Shown: positions 49,313 through 58,509 of the stretch, piece by piece
Layout: every line of letters starts with the position of its first letter
How positions within the stretch are numbered: position 1 is the first letter of the stretch
From: CALELF01 sp045617925
GTDB lineage: Bacteria; Synergistota; Synergistia; Synergistales; Synergistaceae
Assembly (NCBI GenBank): GCA_045617925.1
Contig: JAZLJR010000002.1
Coordinates: 1-62,609 of the forward strand
Reading direction: 5' to 3'
Length of the DNA stretch: 62,609 nt
Translations under genes and position numbers: made by a program
Notes under the pieces: model-generated
What the model saw: only the letters and a program-made list of their open reading frames with translations
The model's database searches: none
What the model was told of the DNA's origin: nothing

Positions 49313-52300
49313 ATGAAGGCTACAGAATTTTCTTTAAGACATCCTGTTACAGTTTTAATTATTACAATGGCTACAATTTTCTTTGGTATATATTCTTACA
49401 CCCACATGGGAGTGGAACGTATGCCAAATGTTGAATTCCCATTGGTCGTTGTAAGCACTACCATGGAGGGAGCGAGCCCTGCAATAATGGATAGTGATGT
49501 TACGGATATCTTGGAAGCACGTATCAATACAATTGAAGGCATCAAAGAAATGACATCATACTCCTATGAAGGCAGATCCATAATTGTCGTTGAATTTGAG
49601 ATGGATAGAAATGTTGACTTTGCTGCATCTGATGTTCGTGGTAAGGTTAATATGGCACAAAACAGCTTACCTGATGACTGCGATGTCCCACAGGTTGATA
49701 AGTATGACCCGAATGATAGACCAGTTATGCAAATAGCCATAAAAAATGATGGTAGGACAAGTCAGAAAGATATGTCTCGTTTTGTTGACAAAATTGTGCA
49801 GGAACAATTGCAGACAGCGAAAGGTGTCGGTCGTGTTTCGCTTTCCGGTTTTTCCGAGCGTGAAATTGATATCTGGATTCGCCCAGATGATTTGGAAAGA
49901 TATAAACTTACCCAAAAGGACATAAGGACAGCTCTCTATAACAAGCACGTTGAACTTCCTGCTGGGCGCGTTGAAGGTAAAACAAAGGAATATGGTATTC
50001 GTATCATAGGTGAATATCCTGACGCTGTGCAGTTAGAAAGTTTGCCAATTGCTGTTAGGAATGGTGCTGTTGTTCGTTTGCGTGATGTTGCACGAGTGGA
50101 AGATACCTTCAAGGAAAAACGCAGTATGGCAGTTTATGAAGGAAAGAAAACAATTATTGTTCAAGTTAGAAAGCAAAAAGGAGCAAATGAAGTTTTGCTT
50201 TCCCAGAAGGTTAAGGAAAAGCTTGCATACTTGAATGCGATTGCACCGAATGGGCTTACCCTTGAGGTTGTGCGTGATAACGCAATATTTATTACAAACT
50301 CCATGGACGGTGTCTTTTGGGATACCATTATGGCGATTTTGCTTACTTCCATTATCATGTTTGCATTTTTACGCACCTTGCGAGCAACCTTTATTGCCGT
50401 TATTTCAATTCCTGTTTGTTTGCTTGGAAGCATAATTTTCTTAAATTGGTTTGGACTTACCATAAACAACATGAGCATGATGGGAATTTCACTTGCTGTT
50501 GGTATGGTTGTTGATGCTACAACGGTTATATTGGAAAATATTTATCGTCATAAGGAGCAGGGGAAGAATGCATTTGTTGCTTCTGAAGAGGGAACGAATG
50601 AAGTTGCCTTTTCTGTTATCGCAGGTGCAGCCACAACCCTTGCTGTCTTTTTGCCGATAGCTTTTATGGGTGGATTGATGGGACGCTTCTTTAATACCTT
50701 TGGCATTACAGTTGCGGCTACAATTTCAATTTCACTCCTTGTTTCTGTCACCTTGACACCATATCTTGCGTCTCGCTTGCTGGGACGCAATTTGCCACCG
50801 AAGAAGTGGCAAATCGCTATGGAGCAACCGCTCATAAATCTTGAAAAAGCATACAAAAAGGGGCTTGCCTACTGCACGAGTCATAGACGAAAAACTATGT
50901 ATGCTGCACTTGGTTTCTTTGTGCTAGGTATAATTATAGCTTCAACTTTGGGGAGTGAATTTTTCCCCAAAGAAGACCAAGGACAGATTAGAGCGGAATT
51001 TGAATTGCCGGCAGACACTGCACTTAGTGTTACAACAGAGATAACGAGGCAAGCAATAGAGCTCATTCAAAAAGATCCTGCTGTTGCCTATACATTTGGT
51101 TCCATTGGTAGTGGTGCAGGTGAAGAAGTCTACAAATCCACGATACAAATTAAGTTGATAGACAGAAGCAAACGTGATAATGCCACTATTGTTCAGAAGA
51201 GGCTAAGAGCACTTTTGTCACGCTTCAAGGATGCAAACGTAAAGATGGGCGGTTGGGGTTCGTCAGATGTAACTGCAGTTATACACGGTCCAACAAGTGA
51301 AACCTTGGCAGAAATTGGCGAAAAAATGAAGCATGACATTGAGCAGGATCCCTCATGCGGTCTAGGTGACGTTATCTTGGGGCTGAAGATGGACAAGCCT
51401 CGCATAAATCTATATTTGAATCGCGCCTTGGCAGATGACCTGAATATCTCAATTCGCGACCTTTCAACAGAAATGCTTACATGGTTTACCGGTGACGAAA
51501 TTGGAACATTTAACGATGAAGGCTATCGTTATAAGATTCGTCTCAGATCTGAAGTCCACGGAAGAGATGACATTTCAAAAGTTATGCGCACACTTGTTCA
51601 AACAAAAACAGGTGAAATTATCCAAGCAGATGGCTTAATAACTCCAGAAATTGCACCGTCGCCGACTGTTATCACAAGACATGACCGTCAACGCTCCATA
51701 AAAATCGAAGCGAACGTATATGGAATTGACCCAGGGCAAGGTTATCAAAAACTGGTAGAGCTCTTTAATAAATATCAGCCACACGATGGAACATTTAGCA
51801 TTGCTCCAAGTGCGGAAACCAGACAAATGCAGGAAAGCTTTGGTCACATGATGACGGCTCTTATCTTTGCAATCATTTTGGTTTATATTGTTATGGCAAT
51901 TCAGTTTGAATCTTTCTTGCACCCACTTACCGTCATGTTTTCTTTGCCACTTATGACGGCTGGTTCCTTTGGACTCCTTGCCATGGCAAACGTAAATAGC
52001 TCTGTCATGAGTATAATGGGGCTTATTTTGCTTGTTGGTATTGTTGTTAATAATGCTATAATCCTTGTTGACTTTATAAACCAGTTGCGTGAGCGTGGTA
52101 TGGATAAGGTTTCTGCCGTCTTGGAAGCTGGGCCGTTACGTCTTCGTGCAATCCTTATGACAACGGTTTCTACCCTTATTGGTGCTGTTCCTGTCGCTCT
52201 TGCACTTAGTGAAGGTGGTGAAACAAGACAGCCAATGAGCCTTGCTATCATTGGTGGACTTACCACTTCAACTCTCTTGACACTTTTTGTTATTCCAGTT

Positions 52301-53842
52301 ATTTACCTTATATTTGATGATATGAAAGACAAGGTAGGAATAAAAATGAGACGTTACAAGGCATATATGCGCTATAGGGAAATCCAGTCTTATAAAAAGG
52401 ATAGAGATGGAAATATGACAAGTTTGCAAGATTTCATAAAGGCCAAAATATCAAAGCTATTAAAGAAGCTAAAGAAAACAAAATCAACAAAGATGTTTCT
52501 TGCGTTGCTTGCCTGTGCTCTGACAATAGCCCTTGCATCAAGTTCTTGTATAGCTGAAACAATGACAGCTAAAAATGATACAAAACCAACTGCTGATACC
52601 GCAAAAGAACAGGCTGTTAATGGTCTGACTCTGAAAGATGCAATAGACACGGCCTTGAAAAATAACGCAAATTTACGCACCCTATCCCAAGAGATAGAAA
52701 AAGCAAAGGCTTCCCGCCTTGTTGCAGACGTTGCCTTTTTGCCGTCACTTACTATTGAAGGAAGCACGGTGCGGCAAAAATTGCCGATAGTGCCAGCCTT
52801 GAACAAATATGATGATAGTTCAATTGGTGCAACCCTTTCACAGATTATTTACTCTGGCGGCAAGGTGCCTGCTGGTGTGCGTCAGGCAGCGGCACAATAT
52901 GCAATGGCACTAGCTGCCTATGAAGAAGGTAAAAATGAAACCTTAAGGGATGTCTATAAGTTTTATTTTAATGTGGTTCTTTGGCAGGATGCAGTCAATA
53001 TTGCTGAAGAGGCCCAAAAGACAGCCGAAGCAATCTTAAAAGAAACACAAATAAAGGTAAAATTAGGACTAGCCAACAAGTTGGAATTAATAAGGGCACA
53101 ACAGCAGGTAGCCGAAAGTGTAGCAAAGGTGGCGGATAATAAATCAGATTTACGCCTTGCAGAAGCTAGCCTTTATTCTTTCCTTGGCGTTCCCTTGAAG
53201 GAAAAGTGTTCTTATCTAGATGCAATCTTTGAGCCTGTAGTTGATTTGAATGACGAAGCCTCAATTGCCACGGCAAGGCAACATAGATATGATTTAGTGA
53301 AGCTGAGAAAACAACTTGATGTTCAAAAAGAACAAATTAAAATTGAGCGTTCTGCAATGTTGCCGTCGTTAGTTGCATTTGCAAAGGGCAATTATATAAA
53401 TCCATACAACAGAGAAGATAATAGTGGAGATACTTGGAGCATTGGGCTTACATTAGATTTTCCACTTTTTGACAGAAATGTTGCTCGCCGTGCTGTGAAA
53501 ATTGCCAAGGCAACCTTGGAACAAAATAAAATTTCATTGGAACAAAAAGAGCTTGATATTGAAAACAATGTAAAGACTGCAATTGCTGAAATAAAGGGTT
53601 TTCAAGATGCTGTGAAATCAAAGAAATTGGCAGAAGAATTAGCAAAAGAGTCACTTCGTCTTGCACGACTTGGTTACCATGAGGGAGTTACGCAGCAGGT
53701 TGACCTCTTAAAAGCACAGGATGATTATGAACAGGCACGATATAATTATGAATTGAGCAAAAATAATTATCTACTGTCTGTTGTGAGCTTGAAATACATA
53801 GAGGGAACCTTAATCAATTGGGTAAACACAGAGAATAACTAA
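49313..53842 (+). CDS. RND efflux pump fused in frame to a TolC-like outer-membrane channel
   Basis: One 1509-residue frame holds two complete proteins. Residues 1 to about 1000 are an RND pump close to the SwrC/HAE type: FSLRHPVTVLIITMATIFF, TM4 with GMVVDATTVILENIYRHKE, and TM10 with VVNNAIILVDFINQLRERG. The TM4 motif has one Asp (VDA), unlike AcrB (VDDA). A basic cytoplasmic linker (about 1000-1060) is followed by an export-signal-like helix from residue 1061 (MFLALLACALTIALASSSC, ending CIAET). Residues about 1085-1509 are a TolC-type channel subunit: LTLKDAIDTALKNNANLR, DVYKFYFNVVLWQDAV, and the second repeat ending GVTQQVDLLKAQDDYEQARYNY. The adaptor gene follows 26 bases later. The product is probably cleaved, or the channel may start internally. 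Confidence 0.93.
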   Translation: MKATEFSLRHPVTVLIITMATIFFGIYSYTHMGVERMPNVEFPLVVVSTTMEGASPAIMDSDVTDILEARINTIEGIKEMTSYSYEGRSIIVVEFEMDRNVDFAASDVRGKVNMAQNSLPDDCDVPQVDKYDPNDRPVMQIAIKNDGRTSQKDMSRFVDKIVQEQLQTAKGVGRVSLSGFSEREIDIWIRPDDLERYKLTQKDIRTALYNKHVELPAGRVEGKTKEYGIRIIGEYPDAVQLESLPIAVRNGAVVRLRDVARVEDTFKEKRSMAVYEGKKTIIVQVRKQKGANEVLLSQKVKEKLAYLNAIAPNGLTLEVVRDNAIFITNSMDGVFWDTIMAILLTSIIMFAFLRTLRATFIAVISIPVCLLGSIIFLNWFGLTINNMSMMGISLAVGMVVDATTVILENIYRHKEQGKNAFVASEEGTNEVAFSVIAGAATTLAVFLPIAFMGGLMGRFFNTFGITVAATISISLLVSVTLTPYLASRLLGRNLPPKKWQIAMEQPLINLEKAYKKGLAYCTSHRRKTMYAALGFFVLGIIIASTLGSEFFPKEDQGQIRAEFELPADTALSVTTEITRQAIELIQKDPAVAYTFGSIGSGAGEEVYKSTIQIKLIDRSKRDNATIVQKRLRALLSRFKDANVKMGGWGSSDVTAVIHGPTSETLAEIGEKMKHDIEQDPSCGLGDVILGLKMDKPRINLYLNRALADDLNISIRDLSTEMLTWFTGDEIGTFNDEGYRYKIRLRSEVHGRDDISKVMRTLVQTKTGEIIQADGLITPEIAPSPTVITRHDRQRSIKIEANVYGIDPGQGYQKLVELFNKYQPHDGTFSIAPSAETRQMQESFGHMMTALIFAIILVYIVMAIQFESFLHPLTVMFSLPLMTAGSFGLLAMANVNSSVMSIMGLILLVGIVVNNAIILVDFINQLRERGMDKVSAVLEAGPLRLRAILMTTVSTLIGAVPVALALSEGGETRQPMSLAIIGGLTTSTLLTLFVIPVIYLIFDDMKDKVGIKMRRYKAYMRYREIQSYKKDRDGNMTSLQDFIKAKISKLLKKLKKTKSTKMFLALLACALTIALASSSCIAETMTAKNDTKPTADTAKEQAVNGLTLKDAIDTALKNNANLRTLSQEIEKAKASRLVADVAFLPSLTIEGSTVRQKLPIVPALNKYDDSSIGATLSQIIYSGGKVPAGVRQAAAQYAMALAAYEEGKNETLRDVYKFYFNVVLWQDAVNIAEEAQKTAEAILKETQIKVKLGLANKLELIRAQQQVAESVAKVADNKSDLRLAEASLYSFLGVPLKEKCSYLDAIFEPVVDLNDEASIATARQHRYDLVKLRKQLDVQKEQIKIERSAMLPSLVAFAKGNYINPYNREDNSGDTWSIGLTLDFPLFDRNVARRAVKIAKATLEQNKISLEQKELDIENNVKTAIAEIKGFQDAVKSKKLAEELAKESLRLARLGYHEGVTQQVDLLKAQDDYEQARYNYELSKNNYLLSVVSLKYIEGTLINWVNTENN

Positions 53843-53868
53843 AGCAAATTAAGTTAGGGGACAAGAAA

Positions 53869-55044
53869 ATGAAAAAATTAAAAGATTTAACAAAGACGCA
53901 AAAAATTATTGTCTATTCAATTTTAGTGATAGTAGTAATTTCACTCTACACAAGACGCGGAGAAATTATGGATGCTTTTCGTGGTGACAAGGGGGCAAAA
54001 AATGCTGGTGCTTTTGTTCAAACAATTGTCGTTAGAAACGACAATACGATATCGGAAAAAATTGTTCAAAATATGTCAATTGATGCTTTAAGGCGCACGA
54101 CCCTCACAGCACGCGTAACAGCTCGTCTTGTCAGGCTCTTGGCAAGAAAGGGTGACTATGTTAGAAAAGGACAACTTCTAGCAGTTTTGGAACACTCACA
54201 GCAGACAGCTGATGTTGGCGCAACAAGAGCACAGATAGCTGCTTCAAAAGCTGATACAGCCGTAGCGCGAGCCAGAATGACAAATGCTAGAACAGACCTT
54301 GACAGATATGAGAGGCTAGTGAAAGAAGGATTTTACACTCAGCAGCAACTTGAAGCAAAGCGCACAGAATACACAGCCTATGCTGCCAATTACAATGCAT
54401 CTCGAGCAAAGGAAAAACAGATGGCAGCGGAGCTAAATAGAAGTATTTCTGCAGAATCTGATTACAGCATTTATGCTCCAATGAATGGAAAAATTCTAGA
54501 TCACTATGACCTTACAGAGGGTGCAATGATTAGTGCTGCAAGCAATGTCTTTGATATTGCAGATCCTAGCATGTTTAAGGCTACTCTTCACGTGGCAGAA
54601 AAGCATATAATGTCCATTTCAAAGGGAATGCCTGTTATCTTGCAGTTTGACGCACTTGCTGGTAAAAAATTTCAAGCAAAAGTGCTGTCAATAGATGAAT
54701 ACGTTGAGCCAAACACAAGAACAAGCAAGGTGGAAATTGTCCTTGACAACAATTTGGACGCAAATGGACTTTTACGTGCTGGTATGTTTGGAACTGCAAC
54801 AATATTGCTAAAGGAATATAAAAACGTGGTTACAATTCCTAAAGCTGCAATTCATGAGAGTGAAAATGGTTTTTATGTTTGGTTAGTCATAAATGGCAGA
54901 GTGCAGATGAGAGAAGTCAAAAAAGGACTTGAGGATGGTGAAACGGTGCTGATTATAGGAGGTCTTGTCGGTGGTGAAGAAATAGTGATAGTGGGGGGTA
55001 ACAACCTCTCACCGAATGACCCTGTAACTGTTACACGAAAGTAA
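53869..55044 (+). CDS. Periplasmic adaptor (membrane fusion) protein of the RND pump
   Basis: The 391-residue HlyD/AcrA-family protein links the pump to the outer-membrane channel. It has an N-terminal anchor helix (KIIVYSILVIVVISLY), a lipoyl half-motif (VRLLARKGDYVRKGQLLAVLE), a helical hairpin (about 105-190), the second lipoyl part (YSIYAPMNGKILDHYDLTEG) and the beta-barrel and proximal domains. No lipobox is present. Gene order pump-channel-adaptor is unusual; adaptor-first is common. Confidence 0.92.
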   Translation: MKKLKDLTKTQKIIVYSILVIVVISLYTRRGEIMDAFRGDKGAKNAGAFVQTIVVRNDNTISEKIVQNMSIDALRRTTLTARVTARLVRLLARKGDYVRKGQLLAVLEHSQQTADVGATRAQIAASKADTAVARARMTNARTDLDRYERLVKEGFYTQQQLEAKRTEYTAYAANYNASRAKEKQMAAELNRSISAESDYSIYAPMNGKILDHYDLTEGAMISAASNVFDIADPSMFKATLHVAEKHIMSISKGMPVILQFDALAGKKFQAKVLSIDEYVEPNTRTSKVEIVLDNNLDANGLLRAGMFGTATILLKEYKNVVTIPKAAIHESENGFYVWLVINGRVQMREVKKGLEDGETVLIIGGLVGGEEIVIVGGNNLSPNDPVTVTRK

Positions 55045-55060
55045 ATTGAATATAAAAAAG

Positions 55061-55096
55061 CAGCGCCAATCTAAATTATGATTGGGCTGTTTTTTT
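55061..55096 (+). terminator. Terminator of the efflux operon
   Basis: CAGCGCCAATC and GATTGGGCTG pair with one bulge around an 8-base loop, followed by seven T. Confidence 0.85.
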
Positions 55097-55129
55097 ATGG
55101 GCTAATTTTTTTGTAAGGAGAGATTTGTT

Positions 55130-56338
55130 GTGGCGTTTTACAAATATAGTGCTTTAGCTCTAGACAGTAATAAAATTATAGTGGCAACCTTGGAAGCAGC
55201 TGACGAAGCAGATGCCATAGCACAGATAAGAAAAGACTTTCAAATTATTATGTCACTGGAAGAAGTGGCAGGAGCTGAAGAAAAAAATAATAAAAGCAAA
55301 TTTTTTTGGGGTGCTTTACATAGAAAACATGTTTCAGTTGCGGAGCGTGCGATGTTTTTCAGGAAACTTTATATGCTTATTTCTGCTGGAATGACACATG
55401 CCGATGCTATCTCTGCTTTAAAGGACAATGAGGCAAATCCCGCACTGCGAGAAATTTTGATAAAAATATACAGCAATGTTAAAAAAGGTCAAAGCTTGTC
55501 CGTTGCCACAAGAGAATTTTCTAAAATTTTTGGTGGTAATGTTCTGGCTCTGTTGCAGGTGGGAGAAGAAACAGGGTATATGGAGGAAGCGCTAAAGAAC
55601 ATCGCTGATTATTTGGAAGAAGTCGCCAATTCGAGAAAAAATCTTGCAACAGCCTTGGCTTACCCAGTTTTTTTACTTGCTTCATTTGTTATAATCTTTT
55701 TTGTTATAGTGCTTTACTGTGTGCCAAGGTTTGAAAGAGCATTTGAACCCATAATAAGGCGAGGGGGGCTACCACTGGTTTCCAGAATAATATTTGCCGT
55801 GTCAAATTTCATCTGTGCTCATTATTTTATTTGTGCCCTGTGCATTGCCATTCCAATATGTCTTGTTAATTATACCTTGCGTGGCAGATGGCAGGATAGA
55901 TTATATGTTATTCCTTTGGTGAGGAAATCACTTCTTGCCGAAGCAATGAGGAATTTGTCATTCCTTATTTCTTCAAATATATCTGCGGTGAATGCCACTG
56001 CACTTGTTGCAGAGGAAAGTAACTGCGCGCAAATAAAAGAAATTTTTTTACTTGCTGCTGAGTCCCTTGAAAAGGGAGAAGCAATAGACGAAGCACTCGG
56101 GAATCACTTAACAAGGCTTGACAAGAGTCTTTTGTCTGTTGGACTTACTGGGGCGAAGCTCGGCGATGTGTGCAGGTTGATTTCATTGCAATATAAGACT
56201 GAGGCTGAGGCACTGCAGAAAAAATTCTTGTCGCTTCTTGAACCAACACTTGTGCTTCTGATAGGTTTATTAGTTGCACTGGTGGCTTTTGGAATTTATC
56301 TGCCCTGCATAAAGATGATAGAAGAAATTTCTATGTAG
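55130..56338 (+). CDS. Type II secretion / type IV pilus inner-membrane protein (GspF/PilC family)
   Basis: The 402-residue protein begins AFYKYSALALDSNKI and has two repeated T2SSF domains: VAERAMFFRKLYMLISAGM near residue 70 and LLAEAMRNLSFLISSNIS near residue 270, each followed by membrane helices (about 165-190, 225-245 and 375-395). GTG at 55130 has AAGGAG 9 bases upstream. GspF/PilC forms the membrane platform for pilus or pseudopilus assembly. No ATPase, pilin or secretin gene is adjacent, so the rest of the system lies elsewhere or is missing. Confidence 0.88.
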   Translation: MAFYKYSALALDSNKIIVATLEAADEADAIAQIRKDFQIIMSLEEVAGAEEKNNKSKFFWGALHRKHVSVAERAMFFRKLYMLISAGMTHADAISALKDNEANPALREILIKIYSNVKKGQSLSVATREFSKIFGGNVLALLQVGEETGYMEEALKNIADYLEEVANSRKNLATALAYPVFLLASFVIIFFVIVLYCVPRFERAFEPIIRRGGLPLVSRIIFAVSNFICAHYFICALCIAIPICLVNYTLRGRWQDRLYVIPLVRKSLLAEAMRNLSFLISSNISAVNATALVAEESNCAQIKEIFLLAAESLEKGEAIDEALGNHLTRLDKSLLSVGLTGAKLGDVCRLISLQYKTEAEALQKKFLSLLEPTLVLLIGLLVALVAFGIYLPCIKMIEEISM

Positions 56339-56392
56339 AAGAATAACTTTTTTCTATGTATTGCCGATATTTACTTATTCACAAGTGAAAAT

Positions 56393-56404
56393 TTGTGCTA
56401 TAAT
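56393..56404 (+). promoter_or_regulatory. Extended -10 element of mrp
   Basis: TTGTGCTATAAT is a full match to the recurrent motif. The perfect palindrome TTCACAAGTGAA (56378-56389) lies just upstream and could be an operator. Confidence 0.6.
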
Positions 56405-56472
56405 AGCTTGAATATTCCGAGATAATATATAATTGAATGAATAAATCAATATGCGAATAAAGAGGAATAAAA

Positions 56473-57303
56473 ATGGCTGAATGTAATCACGATTGTGAAA
56501 ATTGTAAATCTAAATGTGAAGAGCAGGGCGGTGCACCAGATTTTCGTGTGAACGCTCACCCCTTAAGTCACGTTGAGCATGTTATAGGTATAGTTTCCGG
56601 CAAGGGAGGAGTGGGCAAATCCCTTGTAACAGCGTTAACTGCCCTTGCCATGCAAAAAAAAAGGCACTCAGTTGGTATTCTTGATGCAGATATAACAGGT
56701 CCTTCAATTCCAAAAATTTTTGGTGCAGACGGAATGGCTAGCGCTTCAAGCGAAGGGATTTTGCCATACCAGACAAAATCCGGAGTTGACATTATGTCTG
56801 TCAATCTTTTGATGGAAGACAAAGCAAGCCCCGTTATCTGGAGAGGTCCTGCAATCGCTTCTGTTGTGAAACAATTTTGGAGCGACGTTATATGGACGGA
56901 TCAAGAATATCTATTTGTAGATATGCCACCGGGAACGGGCGATGTGCCACTTACTGTGTTTCAGTCTTTGCCACTGGACGGCATAATCGTTGTTGCATCT
57001 CCGCAAGACCTTGTCAGCCTTATTGTTGAAAAGGCTGTTCGCATGGCGCAAGAAATGAATATTCACATCCTAGGAGTGATAGAAAATATGAGCTACCTTG
57101 AGTGCTCCAAGTGTGGGCAAAAGAATTATCTTTTTGGTCACGGCAACACAAAAGAGGTTGCGGAAAAATACGGCGTAGAATTTTTGGGTGAAATTCCAAT
57201 TATCCCAGAAATTGCATCACTTTGTGACGCTGGTAACATTAGTTACTACGACGCTGAATTTATGACAAAAACTTGTGAAGCGCTAGAAAAACTAGGAAAT
57301 TAA
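56473..57303 (+). CDS. mrp: Mrp/NBP35-type ATP-binding iron-sulfur carrier
   Basis: The 276-residue P-loop ATPase shows the deviant Walker A VSGKGGVGKS, DADITGPSIPKIFG, FVDMPPGTGD and the C-terminal CSKC Cys pair that binds a bridging Fe-S cluster. A Cys-rich N terminus (CNHDCENCKSKC) may hold another metal or cluster. Family members load 4Fe-4S clusters onto target enzymes. AGAGGAATAAAA precedes the ATG. Confidence 0.92.
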   Translation: MAECNHDCENCKSKCEEQGGAPDFRVNAHPLSHVEHVIGIVSGKGGVGKSLVTALTALAMQKKRHSVGILDADITGPSIPKIFGADGMASASSEGILPYQTKSGVDIMSVNLLMEDKASPVIWRGPAIASVVKQFWSDVIWTDQEYLFVDMPPGTGDVPLTVFQSLPLDGIIVVASPQDLVSLIVEKAVRMAQEMNIHILGVIENMSYLECSKCGQKNYLFGHGNTKEVAEKYGVEFLGEIPIIPEIASLCDAGNISYYDAEFMTKTCEALEKLGN

Positions 57304-57328
57304 CATAAAATTTGAAAGAGTGATAGAA

Positions 57329-58489
57329 ATGCGACAATTTGCATCTAAAAAAATAATGGCTTTGCCCCCGTCAGGGATTCGTGAATTTTTTGCTATTGCT
57401 GATAGTATGGACGGCATTATTTCTCTTGCGCTTGGTGAGCCTGATTATGTTACACCGGAGTTTATAATAGACGAGGGCGTAAAATCTTTGCGTGGTGGGC
57501 ATACATATTACAGTGCCTGCCCTGGCAACCTTGTCCTTCGTGAAGAAATCGCAAAATTTTTGAAAGAAAAATATAACCTTGACTATGACCCAGACGGAGA
57601 AATTGTTGTTACCGTTGGCGCAAGTGAAGCAATAGATGTTGTTTTTCGTGCAATGCTTGACAAAGGCGATGAAGTCATTTGTCCAGAGCCTTGCTTTGTT
57701 TCATACAAGCCTTGTGTCTATATTGCTGGCGGTGTGCCTGTTTCTTTGCCTTTAAGCGACAAAGATAACTTTAAGTTACAGGCTTCTGACTTGGAAAAAT
57801 TCATCACGCCAAACACAAAGGCAATCTTTGTTTCATACCCGTCAAACCCGACAGGTGCAATTATGACAAAAGAAGATTGGGAGCCAGTTGTTGAGGTTGT
57901 AAAGAAACACGACCTTTTTGTGGTTACGGATGAAATATATGCTGAGTTGAATTACGGTGCACAGCATACAAGTATTGCTAGTCTGCCAGAAATGAGAGAT
58001 AGAACTGTCCTTATAAGCGGTTTTTCAAAGGCTTTTGCCATGACCGGTTGGAGACTTGGTTACATTGCAGGTCCAAAGAGCATAATGGAATATGTGCGCA
58101 CCGTGCATGAATTTGCTGTTATGTCTGCACCTACAACAGCGCAAATCGCAGCAATTACGGCTATGAAAGAGGGGGCTGAGGCAACAGAAGAAATGCGTCT
58201 TGGCTATGACCACCGCCGTCGTTATGTAGTCGATAGATTAAAGAAAATGAATATACCTTGTTTTGAACCACTTGGTGCCTTTTATATCTTCCCAGATATT
58301 TCAAAATTTGGGCTGGATGACTTGGAATTTTGCAGAAGATTCTTGCGTGAGGAACGTGTTGCCATTGTTCCAGGCAGTGCATTTGGTGCCGGTGGTGAGG
58401 GACATGTCCGTATAGCTTATGTGTGTGACATACCTGTTTTGGAAGAAGCCATGAACAGGCTGGAGCGTTTTATTAGCAAGTTGAAGTAA
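57329..58489 (+). CDS. Class I/II PLP aminotransferase (PatA-like)
   Basis: The 386-residue enzyme shows LALGEPDYVTPEFI, TYYSACPGNLVLREEI, VTVGASEAID, SYPSNPTGA, VTDEIYAEL and the PLP lysine in SGFSKAFAMTGWRLGY, plus Arg for the carboxylate in HVRIAYV. It transfers amino groups between amino and keto acids, possibly aspartate or N-acetyl-LL-diaminopimelate; the exact substrate is open. ATG at 57329 is preferred over GTG at 57320 because GAAAGAG lies 8 bases upstream. The next gene is a DUF1015 protein, a frequent neighbour of such enzymes in anaerobes. Confidence 0.9.
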   Translation: MRQFASKKIMALPPSGIREFFAIADSMDGIISLALGEPDYVTPEFIIDEGVKSLRGGHTYYSACPGNLVLREEIAKFLKEKYNLDYDPDGEIVVTVGASEAIDVVFRAMLDKGDEVICPEPCFVSYKPCVYIAGGVPVSLPLSDKDNFKLQASDLEKFITPNTKAIFVSYPSNPTGAIMTKEDWEPVVEVVKKHDLFVVTDEIYAELNYGAQHTSIASLPEMRDRTVLISGFSKAFAMTGWRLGYIAGPKSIMEYVRTVHEFAVMSAPTTAQIAAITAMKEGAEATEEMRLGYDHRRRYVVDRLKKMNIPCFEPLGAFYIFPDISKFGLDDLEFCRRFLREERVAIVPGSAFGAGGEGHVRIAYVCDIPVLEEAMNRLERFISKLK

Positions 58490-58509
58490 CACAGAAGAGA
58501 GGGAAAAGA

